The notes under the pieces were generated by a model. The model searched no databases. It was not told the origin of the DNA and saw only the letters and a program-made list of their open reading frames with translations. A stretch of 64,000 bases of DNA. Source: Azosocius aquiferis (GTDB lineage Bacteria; Pseudomonadota; Gammaproteobacteria; UBA6186; Azoamicaceae). The translations under genes and the position numbers were made by a program. Where the stretch lies: the NCBI GenBank assembly GCA_043390185.1, contig DAWERO010000001.1, positions 1 to 64,000 of the forward strand, in the 5' to 3' direction. Position 1 is the stretch's first letter. Every line of letters begins with the position of its first letter. This document shows positions 45,634 through 53,432 of the stretch, piece by piece.

Positions 45634-45858
45634 TTATTTAAGTTTAATTAAAATATACTGTTTTTGATTTTTATTCCATTGTTTTATTTTTATATTGTTG
45701 TTTTTTATAAATGTTTTTATTTCTATTATAAATAGTAAATTATCTGAAATTATTAAAATATTATCATTTTTTTTAAAAAATTTTAAAAAATTTATAATTT
45801 TAATTATTAGTTTTGAACATATATTTTTTTTAGTGTATAATTTATATATATATTTCAT
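45634..45858 (-). CDS. TusA-like sulfurtransferase with altered active-site motif
   Basis: A 74-residue protein whose layout fits TusA/SirA: an N-terminal strand, a cysteine in NICSKL where the family has CPxP, an amphipathic helix (IKIINFLKFFKK), NDNILIISDNLLFIIEIKTFIKNNN matching GDVLEVIATDPGSVKDI-x-x-F-C-x-x-x-G, and a closing strand YILIKL. The cysteine is kept but both prolines are lost. TusA passes sulfur for 2-thiouridine synthesis. Adjacent to the PerM gene, a common pairing as I recall. Confidence 0.55.
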   Translation of the reverse strand: MKYIYKLYTKKNICSKLIIKIINFLKFFKKNDNILIISDNLLFIIEIKTFIKNNNIKIKQWNKNQKQYILIKLK

Positions 45859-46044
45859 AATATCTTATAAATATTTTATTTATTTTACAATTTTATTTCT
45901 TTTTAATTATACAATATGTTTTTTATAAGTAAAATAATTATTTGTTATTTAATATTTTTTTTGTTTAAATTATTGTTTTTTAAATATTTTTTTGTATTTA
46001 TTTTATAATTAGGTTATATTTGTTTTATTTTGGAGTATTTTTTA

Positions 46045-46287
46045 ATGGTAATAATTAGACTTAGTCGTGGTGGGGCAAAACATCGCCCTTTTTATCGTGT
46101 TGTTGTTATAGATAGTCGTAAGGCACGAAATGGAGCTTGTATAGAAACTTTAGGTTATTTTAATCCATTATCTTCTGAAAAGGAAATAAAATTTAATGTT
46201 TATTTAGAAAGAATAAATTATTGGATAAGTGTTGGTGCTAAATTATCTGAAAGAGTTAAATATTTGTTATCAAATAAAATTCAATAA
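46045..46287 (+). CDS. rpsP: 30S ribosomal protein S16
   Basis: S16, 80 residues: IIRLSRGGAKHRPFYRVVVIDSRKARNGACIETLGYFNP is the canonical start (in pieces: IIRLSRGGAKHRPFYR, then DSRKARNG). ATG 46045 is chosen because GGAG lies at 46032-46035 and the family begins MV-x-IRL; a TTG at 46030 would add five residues. First gene of the rpsP-rimM-trmD-rplS operon. Confidence 0.95.
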   Translation: MVIIRLSRGGAKHRPFYRVVVIDSRKARNGACIETLGYFNPLSSEKEIKFNVYLERINYWISVGAKLSERVKYLLSNKIQ

Positions 46288-46295
46288 TATTGTTT

Positions 46296-46772
46296 ATGAT
46301 AAATATAGGATTTTTTAATTATTTAAAAAAATCAAATGAATCTTTTTTTATTTATTCTTTTATTCATATTATTGAAAATATTTTTATTTTTCAAAATTTT
46401 ATTATTAATATAAATTTTTCTTTATTTTTTTTAAATTTTAAAAAATATGCAATTTATAAAAATAGAGTATTATTGTCTTGTAATGAAATAAATAATTTAT
46501 GTTTTTTTAAATCATTAATTGTGAATGTAAATTTTTTTGATTTTAAGTTTTTAAATAAAAAAAAAAACCTTTTTAATACTTATGACGTTATTAATTTTTG
46601 TGTGTATGATGTTGATAAAAATTTATTAGGAAATGTTTTTAATGTTATTTTTAATTTTAATAATATAATTTTAGAGGTATATTTTAAAGAAGAAAAAAAA
46701 TTTTTTCTTTTTATAAAATATAAATATGTATTTAGTATTAATTTTTATAAAAAATTTTTAATAATAAATTAA
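46296..46772 (+). CDS. rimM: Ribosome maturation factor RimM, highly divergent
   Basis: RimM assists 30S assembly and binds S19. The 158-residue frame has INIGFF at the start for the usual IGxIxxxHG segment, but the G-x-x-G motif is gone (NYLKKSNESF). The C-terminal PRC barrel is traceable: CVYDVDKNLLGNVFNVI and VFSINFYKKFLIIN. Position between rpsP and trmD is the main evidence. ATG 46296 is preferred to TTG 46290. It overlaps trmD by one base. Confidence 0.75.
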   Translation: MINIGFFNYLKKSNESFFIYSFIHIIENIFIFQNFIININFSLFFLNFKKYAIYKNRVLLSCNEINNLCFFKSLIVNVNFFDFKFLNKKKNLFNTYDVINFCVYDVDKNLLGNVFNVIFNFNNIILEVYFKEEKKFFLFIKYKYVFSINFYKKFLIIN

Positions 46773-47524
46773 TGAAAAATATGTGGATAGGTATTATTAC
46801 TTTGATTCCTGAAAATTTTATAATTTTTACAAATTATGGTATTTTAAGTAAAGCTTTGAAAAATGGAAGTTTAATTTTATCAACATTTAATCCTAAGTAT
46901 TTTAAAAAAGGTTTTTTTATTGATTATAAACCATATAGTAATGTTCCTGGTGTGTTATTAAATATTGAATCTTTAAAAAATTCTATTAATTATGCTAAAA
47001 TGGAATCAAATAATTTTGAAACTAAAATTATATATTTATCTCCTAAAGGAGTTATTATTAATCAAGATTTAATTATTGATATTTTATCATATAAAAGTGT
47101 TATATTTCTTTCTGGAAAATATGAAGGAATTGATGAAAGATTATTTGAATTTTTTATAGATTATGAAATTTCTATAGGAGATTTTGTTTTAACAGGAGCA
47201 GATTTTATTGTTATGTTTTTTATAGATTCTATTGTTAGATTGTTACCTAATGTTTTAGGAAATTTAAATTCTATTATCAATGATTCGTTTATAGATTTTA
47301 TATTAGATTCCCCTCATTATACTAAACCTAAATTAATATATGATATGATTATACCTCAAAATTTATTGTCAGGTAATCATTTTTTTATTAATGAGTGGTT
47401 TATGAAATATAAATTAGGATGTACTTTTTTTAAAAGAAGAGATTTATTTAATAAGTTTAATTTGTCAAAAAATCAATATGTTTTATTAAGAAATTTTATA
47501 TTAGAGAATAGAGAAATATTATGA
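46772..47524 (+). CDS. trmD: tRNA (guanine-37-N1)-methyltransferase TrmD
   Basis: Methylates G37 in tRNAs reading CNN and prevents +1 frameshifting. 250 residues with [37 protein letters not shown], the trefoil knot segment [12 protein letters not shown], an invariant arginine in [13 protein letters not shown] with the catalytic aspartate, and DSPHYTKP. The usual PYGGGPGM is altered to [11 protein letters not shown] 46781 is a shorter start that gives the E. coli-like MWIGI. rplS overlaps its end. Confidence 0.93.
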   Translation: MKNMWIGIITLIPENFIIFTNYGILSKALKNGSLILSTFNPKYFKKGFFIDYKPYSNVPGVLLNIESLKNSINYAKMESNNFETKIIYLSPKGVIINQDLIIDILSYKSVIFLSGKYEGIDERLFEFFIDYEISIGDFVLTGADFIVMFFIDSIVRLLPNVLGNLNSIINDSFIDFILDSPHYTKPKLIYDMIIPQNLLSGNHFFINEWFMKYKLGCTFFKRRDLFNKFNLSKNQYVLLRNFILENREIL

Positions 47525-47883
47525 ATGTTATAAATTGTTTTGAAAAAGAGCAGATGTTAAAAAAAGATATACCACTTTTTTTTCCTGGAGATACTGTTGT
47601 TGTTAAAGTTAAGGTTATTGAAGGAACAAAAGTTCGTGAACAAGCTTTTGAGGGATTTGTTATTGCTAAAAGAAATAAAGGTTTTAATTCTTCTTTTATT
47701 GTTAGAAAAATATCTAATGGAGTTGGAGTTGAAAGAACTTTTCAATCTTATAGCCCTATAATAACTAATATATTAGTAAAGCGTAAAGGAAAAGTTAGAA
47801 AAGCTAAGTTATATTATATGAGAAATAAATTTGGTAAAGCTGTTAAAATAAAAGAAAAATTATTATTTAAAGAAAAAAAATGA
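47521..47883 (+). CDS. rplS: 50S ribosomal protein L19
   Basis: L19 of 120 residues: [54 protein letters not shown] and [15 protein letters not shown] match the family. ATG 47521 overlaps the trmD stop by four bases, so the genes are translationally coupled. Confidence 0.97.
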   Translation: MNVINCFEKEQMLKKDIPLFFPGDTVVVKVKVIEGTKVREQAFEGFVIAKRNKGFNSSFIVRKISNGVGVERTFQSYSPIITNILVKRKGKVRKAKLYYMRNKFGKAVKIKEKLLFKEKK

Positions 47884-47902
47884 TATTTTTTAAATTTTTT
47901 TT

Positions 47903-49132
47903 ATGAATATTAATGAATTTTTTTTTAATAGTGAAGTTTATAGACAAGAATTGAATATCAATTTAATAGCTTCAGAAAATTATAGTAGTAAAAATGTTTT
48001 ATTTCATCAATCTTCATGTTTTACTAATAAATATTCTGAAGGATATTATAAAAATAGATATTATGGTGGTTGTAAATATGTTGATGAAATAGAATTTTTA
48101 GCTATAGAACGTGTTAAAAGATTATTTAATGTTAAACATGCAAATGTTCAACCTCATTCTGGTTCTCAAGCTAATTTTGCTGTTTTAAATTCTTTATGTT
48201 CTTTTGGTGATATTATTTTATGTATGAAATTGGATCATGGAGGACATTTGTCACATGGAGCTAAAATAAATTGTTCAGGAAAAATTTATTATCCTATTTA
48301 TTATGGAGTAAATCATATATCTGGATGTATAGATTATGATGAAGTAAAAAGAATGGCATTAAAATATAAACCTAAAGTTATTATTGCTGGAGGTTCTGCA
48401 TATTCTAGAATAATTAATTGGAGTATTTTTAAAAATATTGCTAATAACGTTAATGCTTATTTGGTAGCTGATATATCTCATTTAGCTGGATTAATAATTG
48501 CTGGATTTTATCCTTCTCCATTTAAATTTGCTGATATTGTTACAACAACAACCCATAAAACTTTGAGAGGACCTAGAGGTGGATTAATATTGACTAATAA
48601 TGAAGAGTTGAAAAAAAAAATAAATTTTTCTATATTTCCAGGAAGTCAAGGAGGATCTTTAGTTAATGTTATTGCAGCTAAATCTGTATCATTTAAAGAA
48701 GCTATGTCTTATGATTTTATTCTTTATCAAAAAAAAATTTTAGATAATGCAAAATATTTTGCCAATCGTATGATGTATCATGGTTTTATGGTTTCTTCAG
48801 GTGGAACTGATACTCATTTATTTTTAATAAATTTAAAAAATAAAGGTGTAACAGGCAAATATTTTGAATATTTTTGTGAAAAAGTTAATATTATTTTTAA
48901 TAAAAATTGCATTTCAAATGATTTTTGTTCTTCTAGTATAGCCAGTGGAATTAGAATTGGTACTTCTTCTATTACATCTAGAGGTTTTAAAGAAACAGAA
49001 ATTCTTTATTTAAGTAATTGGATGGCTAAAATTATTAATTTTTCTAATAGTTTTAATGATAAAAAAATATTGTATAAAATAAAATCTGATGTTTTGAATT
49101 TGTGTAAATCTTTTCCTATATATATTTTTTAA
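47903..49132 (+). CDS. glyA: Serine hydroxymethyltransferase
   Basis: Interconverts serine and glycine using tetrahydrofolate and pyridoxal phosphate, supplying one-carbon units. 409 residues with LNINLIASENYSSK, NKYSEGYYKNRYYGG, VQPHSGSQANFAVL, the PLP-binding lysine in TTTTHKTLRGPRGG, and GIRIGTSSITSRGF near the end. With folA and fmt it implies a working folate cycle. Confidence 0.96.
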   Translation: MNINEFFFNSEVYRQELNINLIASENYSSKNVLFHQSSCFTNKYSEGYYKNRYYGGCKYVDEIEFLAIERVKRLFNVKHANVQPHSGSQANFAVLNSLCSFGDIILCMKLDHGGHLSHGAKINCSGKIYYPIYYGVNHISGCIDYDEVKRMALKYKPKVIIAGGSAYSRIINWSIFKNIANNVNAYLVADISHLAGLIIAGFYPSPFKFADIVTTTTHKTLRGPRGGLILTNNEELKKKINFSIFPGSQGGSLVNVIAAKSVSFKEAMSYDFILYQKKILDNAKYFANRMMYHGFMVSSGGTDTHLFLINLKNKGVTGKYFEYFCEKVNIIFNKNCISNDFCSSSIASGIRIGTSSITSRGFKETEILYLSNWMAKIINFSNSFNDKKILYKIKSDVLNLCKSFPIYIF

Positions 49133-49140
49133 GTTATATT

Positions 49141-49578
49141 ATGAAAAAAAATTTATTTAAAAAAAGAAAAAAAGCTAAAATATATGTTTTACAATGCATG
49201 TATTCTTTATTTTTTAATGATATTGATTTTAATAAAATAAAATATAATTTATTATTAAATAAAAATTTCAATAAAATAGATATTAATTATTTTAATAAAT
49301 TGTTTAATGGAATTATAAAGGAATTGAATTTAATAGATAGGTATATATTTTTATATGGTCGTAAAAAAATTGTTGATATTGATGTTATAGAATTAAATAT
49401 TGTTAGAATTGCTGTTTTTGAATTTATATTTTGTTCTTTTATTCCTTATAAAATTGTTTTGAGTGAAGCTTTGTTTTTATCTAAAATGTTTGGATCTAAT
49501 TTTGGATATTCATTTGTTAATGGTGTATTAAATTCTTTAGTTCATGAAATAAAATTTTTTTATAAAAAAAATATATAA
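49141..49578 (+). CDS. nusB: Transcription antitermination factor NusB
   Basis: An all-helical protein of 145 residues that binds boxA RNA with S10 in rRNA antitermination. Family text: RKKAKIYVLQCMYSLFF at the start, IDVIELNIVRIAVFEF, PYKIVLSEALFLSKMFGSNFGYSFVNGVLNSL near the end. The charged N-terminus KKNLFKKRKKA includes the arginine-rich RNA-binding patch. Confidence 0.92.
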   Translation: MKKNLFKKRKKAKIYVLQCMYSLFFNDIDFNKIKYNLLLNKNFNKIDINYFNKLFNGIIKELNLIDRYIFLYGRKKIVDIDVIELNIVRIAVFEFIFCSFIPYKIVLSEALFLSKMFGSNFGYSFVNGVLNSLVHEIKFFYKKNI

Positions 49579-49672
49579 TCTTATTTATTAGAAATTAATT
49601 TTTTTTATAAAAATTAATATTATATTATTGAAATAAAATTTATTTATTCTTATAATTAATGATAATTTTTTT

Positions 49673-49745
49673 GCTGATGTAGCTTAGTTGGTAGAGCAGC
49701 TGATTTGTAATTAGCAGGTCGTAGGTTCAAATCCTATCATCAGCT
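49673..49745 (+). tRNA. tRNA-Thr (UGU)
   Basis: Acceptor GCTGATG pairs with CATCAGC; anticodon loop TTTGTAA; T loop TTCAAAT. No CCA encoded. First of four tRNAs in the thrU-tyrU-glyT-thrT order of gammaproteobacteria. Confidence 0.95.
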
Positions 49746-49768
49746 ATATGTGTTTTTTAAATTTATTT

Positions 49769-49850
49769 GGAGGGGTGCCCGAGTGGTTAAAGGGAGCAGA
49801 CTGTAAATCTGCCGACGATGTCTACGTAGGTTCGAATCCTACCTCCTTCA
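49769..49850 (+). tRNA. tRNA-Tyr (GUA)
   Basis: A class II tRNA with a long variable arm (GCCGACGATGTCTACG). Acceptor GGAGGGG pairs with CTCCTTC using two G-U pairs; anticodon loop CTGTAAA. No CCA encoded. Confidence 0.95.
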
Positions 49851-49857
49851 TTTTATT

Positions 49858-49928
49858 GCGGGTGTAGTTCAAAGGCAGAACTTCAGCCTTCCAAGTTGAT
49901 AGTGTGGGTTCGATTCCCATCACCCGCT
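49858..49928 (+). tRNA. tRNA-Gly (UCC)
   Basis: Acceptor GCGGGTG pairs with CACCCGC; anticodon loop CTTCCAA. No CCA encoded. Substrate of the glyQS product. Confidence 0.95.
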
Positions 49929-49936
49929 TTTTTTTT

Positions 49937-50008
<72 letters not shown>

Positions 50009-50118
50009 TTATTTTTTTTCATTTAAATATATTTTAAAAAAAATATTGTTTTTATTTTGATATTATTATATTATATATTGATTTTTGTTTAATTTTTTTT
50101 ATTGAAGTTTATTTCAAT

Positions 50119-50191
50119 AGGTCAGTAGCTCAATTGGCAGAGTAGCGGTCTCCAAAACCGTTGGTTGGGGGTTCAAGTCCCTTCTGGCCTG
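50119..50191 (+). tRNA. tRNA-Trp (CCA)
   Basis: Acceptor AGGTCAG pairs with CTGGCCT; anticodon loop CTCCAAA. The encoded anticodon CCA reads UGG only, so standard use of UGA as stop is supported. No 3'-CCA encoded. secE starts 18 bases later. Confidence 0.95.
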
Positions 50192-50209
50192 TTTTAAAAG
50201 GTGTATTGT

Positions 50210-50575
50210 GTGTTTATTGATTTTAAAAAAATGAAATTTAGTCAATCCATTTTGTGGATTTTTATTTTTTTTTTTGTTTTTATTGCGTTATTTGGTTTTT
50301 ATTATTTTAATACTAAAATTTTGATTGTTCGTTATTCTTTTTTTTTCTTTTTTTTGTTTGTTTCTTTTTTATTGTTTTTTAAAACATCTATTGGAATTAT
50401 TTGTCATACATATTATAATGAAGCTAAAATAGAATTTAAAAAAATAGTTTGGCCTTCTAGGCGTGAAGTTGTTACATTTACGTTAATTATTTTTTTAGTA
50501 ATTTTTCTTTCTTGTATTTTTTTAGGATTTGTTGATTTTTTATTAACAAAAATTGTTTTTAAAATAATAAATTAA
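50210..50575 (+). CDS. secE: Preprotein translocase subunit SecE
   Basis: A three-helix SecE of about 121 residues, the long gammaproteobacterial form. The conserved cytoplasmic segment is EAKIEFKKIVWPSRREVVTFT, followed by the essential last helix. GTG 50210 is chosen because AAAAGG lies eight bases upstream; GTG 50201 is inside that site and ATG 50231 is the alternative. nusG follows in the usual pairing. Confidence 0.93.
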   Translation: MFIDFKKMKFSQSILWIFIFFFVFIALFGFYYFNTKILIVRYSFFFFFLFVSFLLFFKTSIGIICHTYYNEAKIEFKKIVWPSRREVVTFTLIIFLVIFLSCIFLGFVDFLLTKIVFKIIN

Positions 50576-50590
50576 TATGGAGTTTTTAAT

Positions 50591-51124
50591 TTGTTTAAAT
50601 ATTGGTATGTTGTACAGGTTTATTCTGGTTTTGAATTTAAAGTTAAATATGTATTGGAAAAAAAAATATTTGAAGAAGGATTTGAAAATATGTTTGGAAA
50701 AATTTTAATTCCTACTGAGGAAGTTATGGAAATGAAATTTGGTAAAAAAAAAAAAAGTGAAAGAAAATTTTTTCCTGGTTATATTTTAGTTGAAATGAAT
50801 TTAACAGAAAAGCTTTGGCATTTTGTTAGAAATATTCCTAAAGTTTTAGGATTTATTGGTAATAATTCAGGTAGCCCTTTACCATTGACTAAGTTAGAAA
50901 TAGAAAATATTTTAAATAAGTTAAGAGAAGGATATGAGTGTCCAAAACCTAAAATTTTATTTGAGCCTGGAGAATTTGTTAGAGTCATAGACGGTCCATT
51001 TACTGATTTTAATGGTACTGTTGAAGATGTTAATTATGAAAAAAATCGTTTATGTGTTGCTGTATTGATTTTTGGAAGATCAACTCCTGTTGATTTGAAA
51101 TTTTCTCAAGTTGAAAAATATTAA
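50591..51124 (+). CDS. nusG: Transcription termination/antitermination protein NusG
   Basis: 177 residues with the NGN domain (YWYVVQVYSGFEFKV, RKFFPGYILVEM, VRNIPKVLGFIG) and a C-terminal KOW domain (GEFVRVIDGPFTDFNGTVEDV). It connects RNA polymerase to Rho and to the ribosome. TTG 50591 is the start, with GGAG at 50579-50582. Confidence 0.96.
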   Translation: MFKYWYVVQVYSGFEFKVKYVLEKKIFEEGFENMFGKILIPTEEVMEMKFGKKKKSERKFFPGYILVEMNLTEKLWHFVRNIPKVLGFIGNNSGSPLPLTKLEIENILNKLREGYECPKPKILFEPGEFVRVIDGPFTDFNGTVEDVNYEKNRLCVAVLIFGRSTPVDLKFSQVEKY

Positions 51125-51153
51125 ATATTTTTTATTTTAAGAGGTATAAATAA

Positions 51154-51603
51154 GTGGCAAAAAAAAAAATAGTTGAATCTTATATTAAATTACAAGTTAA
51201 AGCATGTTTAGCTAACCCTAGCCCTCCTATAGGTCCTGCTTTAGGATCTAAAGGTTTAAATATAATGGAATTTTGTAAGGAATTTAATGCAAGAACTGAG
51301 TTAATGAAAGATATTGAAAAAGGTACTCCTTTATCTGTTGTTATTACTGTTTATAAAGATAAATCTTTTGATTTTTTAATTAAAACTCCTCCTGTTTCTA
51401 TTTTATTAAAAAAATTTGCAAAAATTTCTAAAGGTAGTAGTGAAACTAATAAAAATAAAGTTGGTTCAGTTACAAAAGATGATGTTATTGAAATTATAAG
51501 AATTAAAGGAGATGATTTAACTTCTTCTTCTTTGGAGGCTGGTTTTAATACTGTTAAAGGTACAGCTTTTAGTATGGGAATAATTGTTAAGGATCATAAT
51601 TAA
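51154..51603 (+). CDS. rplK: 50S ribosomal protein L11
   Basis: L11, 149 residues: [31 protein letters not shown] and the C-terminal RNA-binding domain with [19 protein letters not shown]. Starts at GTG 51154 behind GAGG. First gene of the rplKA pair. Confidence 0.96.
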   Translation: MAKKKIVESYIKLQVKACLANPSPPIGPALGSKGLNIMEFCKEFNARTELMKDIEKGTPLSVVITVYKDKSFDFLIKTPPVSILLKKFAKISKGSSETNKNKVGSVTKDDVIEIIRIKGDDLTSSSLEAGFNTVKGTAFSMGIIVKDHN

Positions 51604-51604
51604 T

Positions 51605-52306
51605 ATGTCTTTTATTTCGAAAAAAAAAAAATTAATTTTAAAATCTATAAATAAAAATAATTTATATAATTTTAATGAAGCTTATTTGTTATTAAAAAAT
51701 TTACCTTTAGCTAAATTTAAAAATTCTTTTGAAAGCGTTGATGTTTCTATTAATCTTGGTATAGATGTTAAAAAACAAGAACAAAATATAAGAAGTTCTG
51801 TTGTTTTACCTAATGGAATTGGAAAATTTATTAAAGTGGCTGTTTTTTCAGATAATGATAAAGATAGTTTTTTATCAGCTGGTGCTGATATTGTTGGAAC
51901 AGATATTTTATTTGATCAAATAAGTCAAGGTAATATTAATTTTGATGTTATAATATCTGATCCTGAATCTATGAAAACTATTAGTAAATTGGGGCCTATA
52001 TTGGGGCCTAGAGGGCTTATGCCAAATCCTAAAGATGGGACTGTTACTAAAGATTTGTTGTCTTGTGTAAAAAGAATAAAATTAGGACAAGTTATGTATA
52101 AAACTGATAAGTATGGAATTATTCATTCTTCTGTTGGAAGAATTAATTTTTATAATGATAAAATAAAAGAAAACATTGAAGCTTTATTAAGTTCTATTAA
52201 AAAAAATAAACCATCTACATCTAAAGGCATTTATATAAAAAAAATATCTTTATCTACTACTATGGGCCCTGGTTTATTTATTGATTTATCAAGTTTTGTT
52301 TATTAA
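51605..52306 (+). CDS. rplA: 50S ribosomal protein L1
   Basis: L1, 233 residues: SFESVDVSINLGIDVKK, VVLPNGIGK, the KLGPILGPRGLMPNPKDGTVT signature (in the protein as LGPILGPRGLMPNPK), and GPGLFIDLSSF at the end. ATG 51605, one base after the rplK stop, is the natural start; an upstream in-frame ATG at 51584 lies inside rplK. L1 normally represses this operon through mRNA binding. Confidence 0.96.
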   Translation: MSFISKKKKLILKSINKNNLYNFNEAYLLLKNLPLAKFKNSFESVDVSINLGIDVKKQEQNIRSSVVLPNGIGKFIKVAVFSDNDKDSFLSAGADIVGTDILFDQISQGNINFDVIISDPESMKTISKLGPILGPRGLMPNPKDGTVTKDLLSCVKRIKLGQVMYKTDKYGIIHSSVGRINFYNDKIKENIEALLSSIKKNKPSTSKGIYIKKISLSTTMGPGLFIDLSSFVY

Positions 52307-52378
52307 ATTTATGTAAATAATAAAAATATAATTTATTTTTTATTTTGTTTTATGTTGTAATTTTATATAGGATTATAA

Positions 52379-52906
52379 ATGGTTGTTAAATTGAATAGCA
52401 AGAAAAAAGTTGTTTTAGAAATACGTAAATTATTAGAATTTTCTATATGTGTTATAGTTATTGATTATCGTGGATTAAAATCTGTTCAAATGATGGAAAT
52501 TAGACGTAAATCTCGTGGATTAAATGTTAAATTTAGCGTTGTTAGAAATACTTTAGCAAGGCTTGCTTTAAAAAATACAAATTATGAATCATTAATTGAT
52601 GTTTTATATGGACCAGTTTTACTTGTTTTTTCTTATGATGAACCTTGTAATATTGGTAAATTATTGTATGATTTTTCTAATAAAAATAATTTTAAATTGA
52701 ATGTTAAAGCTTTTTCTTTTGCATCTGGTGATGTTGATATTTCTGGTTTGGAAAAACTTGTTTCTTTACCAACTTATAAAGAATCTATTTTAAAATTAAT
52801 ATTTGTTATGAATTTTCCTTTAAAAAGATTGATTTGTATTATGTTGGAACCTTATATTAAATTAATTAAATTATTTAATTTGATATCTGTTTTAAAAAAA
52901 ATGTAA
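52379..52906 (+). CDS. rplJ: 50S ribosomal protein L10
   Basis: L10, 175 residues: VIDYRGLKSVQMMEIRRKSRG, FSVVRNTLARLALKNT, GPVLLVFSYDEP and LVSLPTYKES match the family. The C-terminal helix that carries the L7/L12 dimers is hydrophobic and diverged. GGATT lies just ahead of ATG 52379. Confidence 0.95.
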   Translation: MVVKLNSKKKVVLEIRKLLEFSICVIVIDYRGLKSVQMMEIRRKSRGLNVKFSVVRNTLARLALKNTNYESLIDVLYGPVLLVFSYDEPCNIGKLLYDFSNKNNFKLNVKAFSFASGDVDISGLEKLVSLPTYKESILKLIFVMNFPLKRLICIMLEPYIKLIKLFNLISVLKKM

Positions 52907-52953
52907 ATGTTTTTATTTTTTTTTTTTAATTTTAAAATAAGTAGGAGTTAATA

Positions 52954-53337
52954 ATGTCTATTTCAAAAAATGATATACTTGAAGCTATAGGAAAAATGAA
53001 TGTTCTTGAAATTATGGAACTTATCAAATTGATGGAAGAAAAATTTAATGTATCAGCTGCGAATTTTAATTTAGAAAAGCCTAAAGTTGCATCTATAAAT
53101 GAGAATGATAATGTTGTTGAAAAAACAGAATTTACTGTTTTTATGACTGGATATGGCGGAGATAATAAAGTTTCTGTTATTAAAGCTATAAGAAGTATAA
53201 CTTCTTTAGGTTTGAAAGAAGCTAAAACTTTAACTGAAAGTGTACCAGTTAATGTTAAAGAAAATGTAACAAAAAAAGAAGCTGAAGATGTGAAAAAAAT
53301 TCTTGAAGATGCTGGAGCTGTTGTTGAAATACGATAA
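52954..53337 (+). CDS. rplL: 50S ribosomal protein L7/L12
   Basis: The stalk protein, 127 residues: an N-terminal dimerisation domain (ILEAIGKMNVLEIMELIKLMEEKF), a short hinge and the factor-binding C-terminal domain (KVSVIKAIRSITSLGLKEAKTLTESVP). The hinge is Asn-rich where many homologues are Ala-rich. TAGGAG precedes ATG 52954. Confidence 0.96.
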   Translation: MSISKNDILEAIGKMNVLEIMELIKLMEEKFNVSAANFNLEKPKVASINENDNVVEKTEFTVFMTGYGGDNKVSVIKAIRSITSLGLKEAKTLTESVPVNVKENVTKKEAEDVKKILEDAGAVVEIR

Positions 53338-53346
53338 AATTTTTTT

Positions 53347-53377
53347 AATATGATATTGTTTATGACAGTATCGTATT
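53347..53377 (+). terminator. Hairpin between rplL and rpoB (attenuator-like)
   Basis: A 13-base-pair stem with two G-U pairs (53347-53359 with 53365-53377) and a 5-base loop. In E. coli the same interval carries a partial terminator and an RNase III site that lower rpoBC expression relative to ribosomal proteins. The position suggests the same role. Confidence 0.6.
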
Positions 53378-53432
53378 ATTATTTATTTTATTATAATTTA
53401 TTTTAAAATGATTTTTATTATGAGGTGACTAG

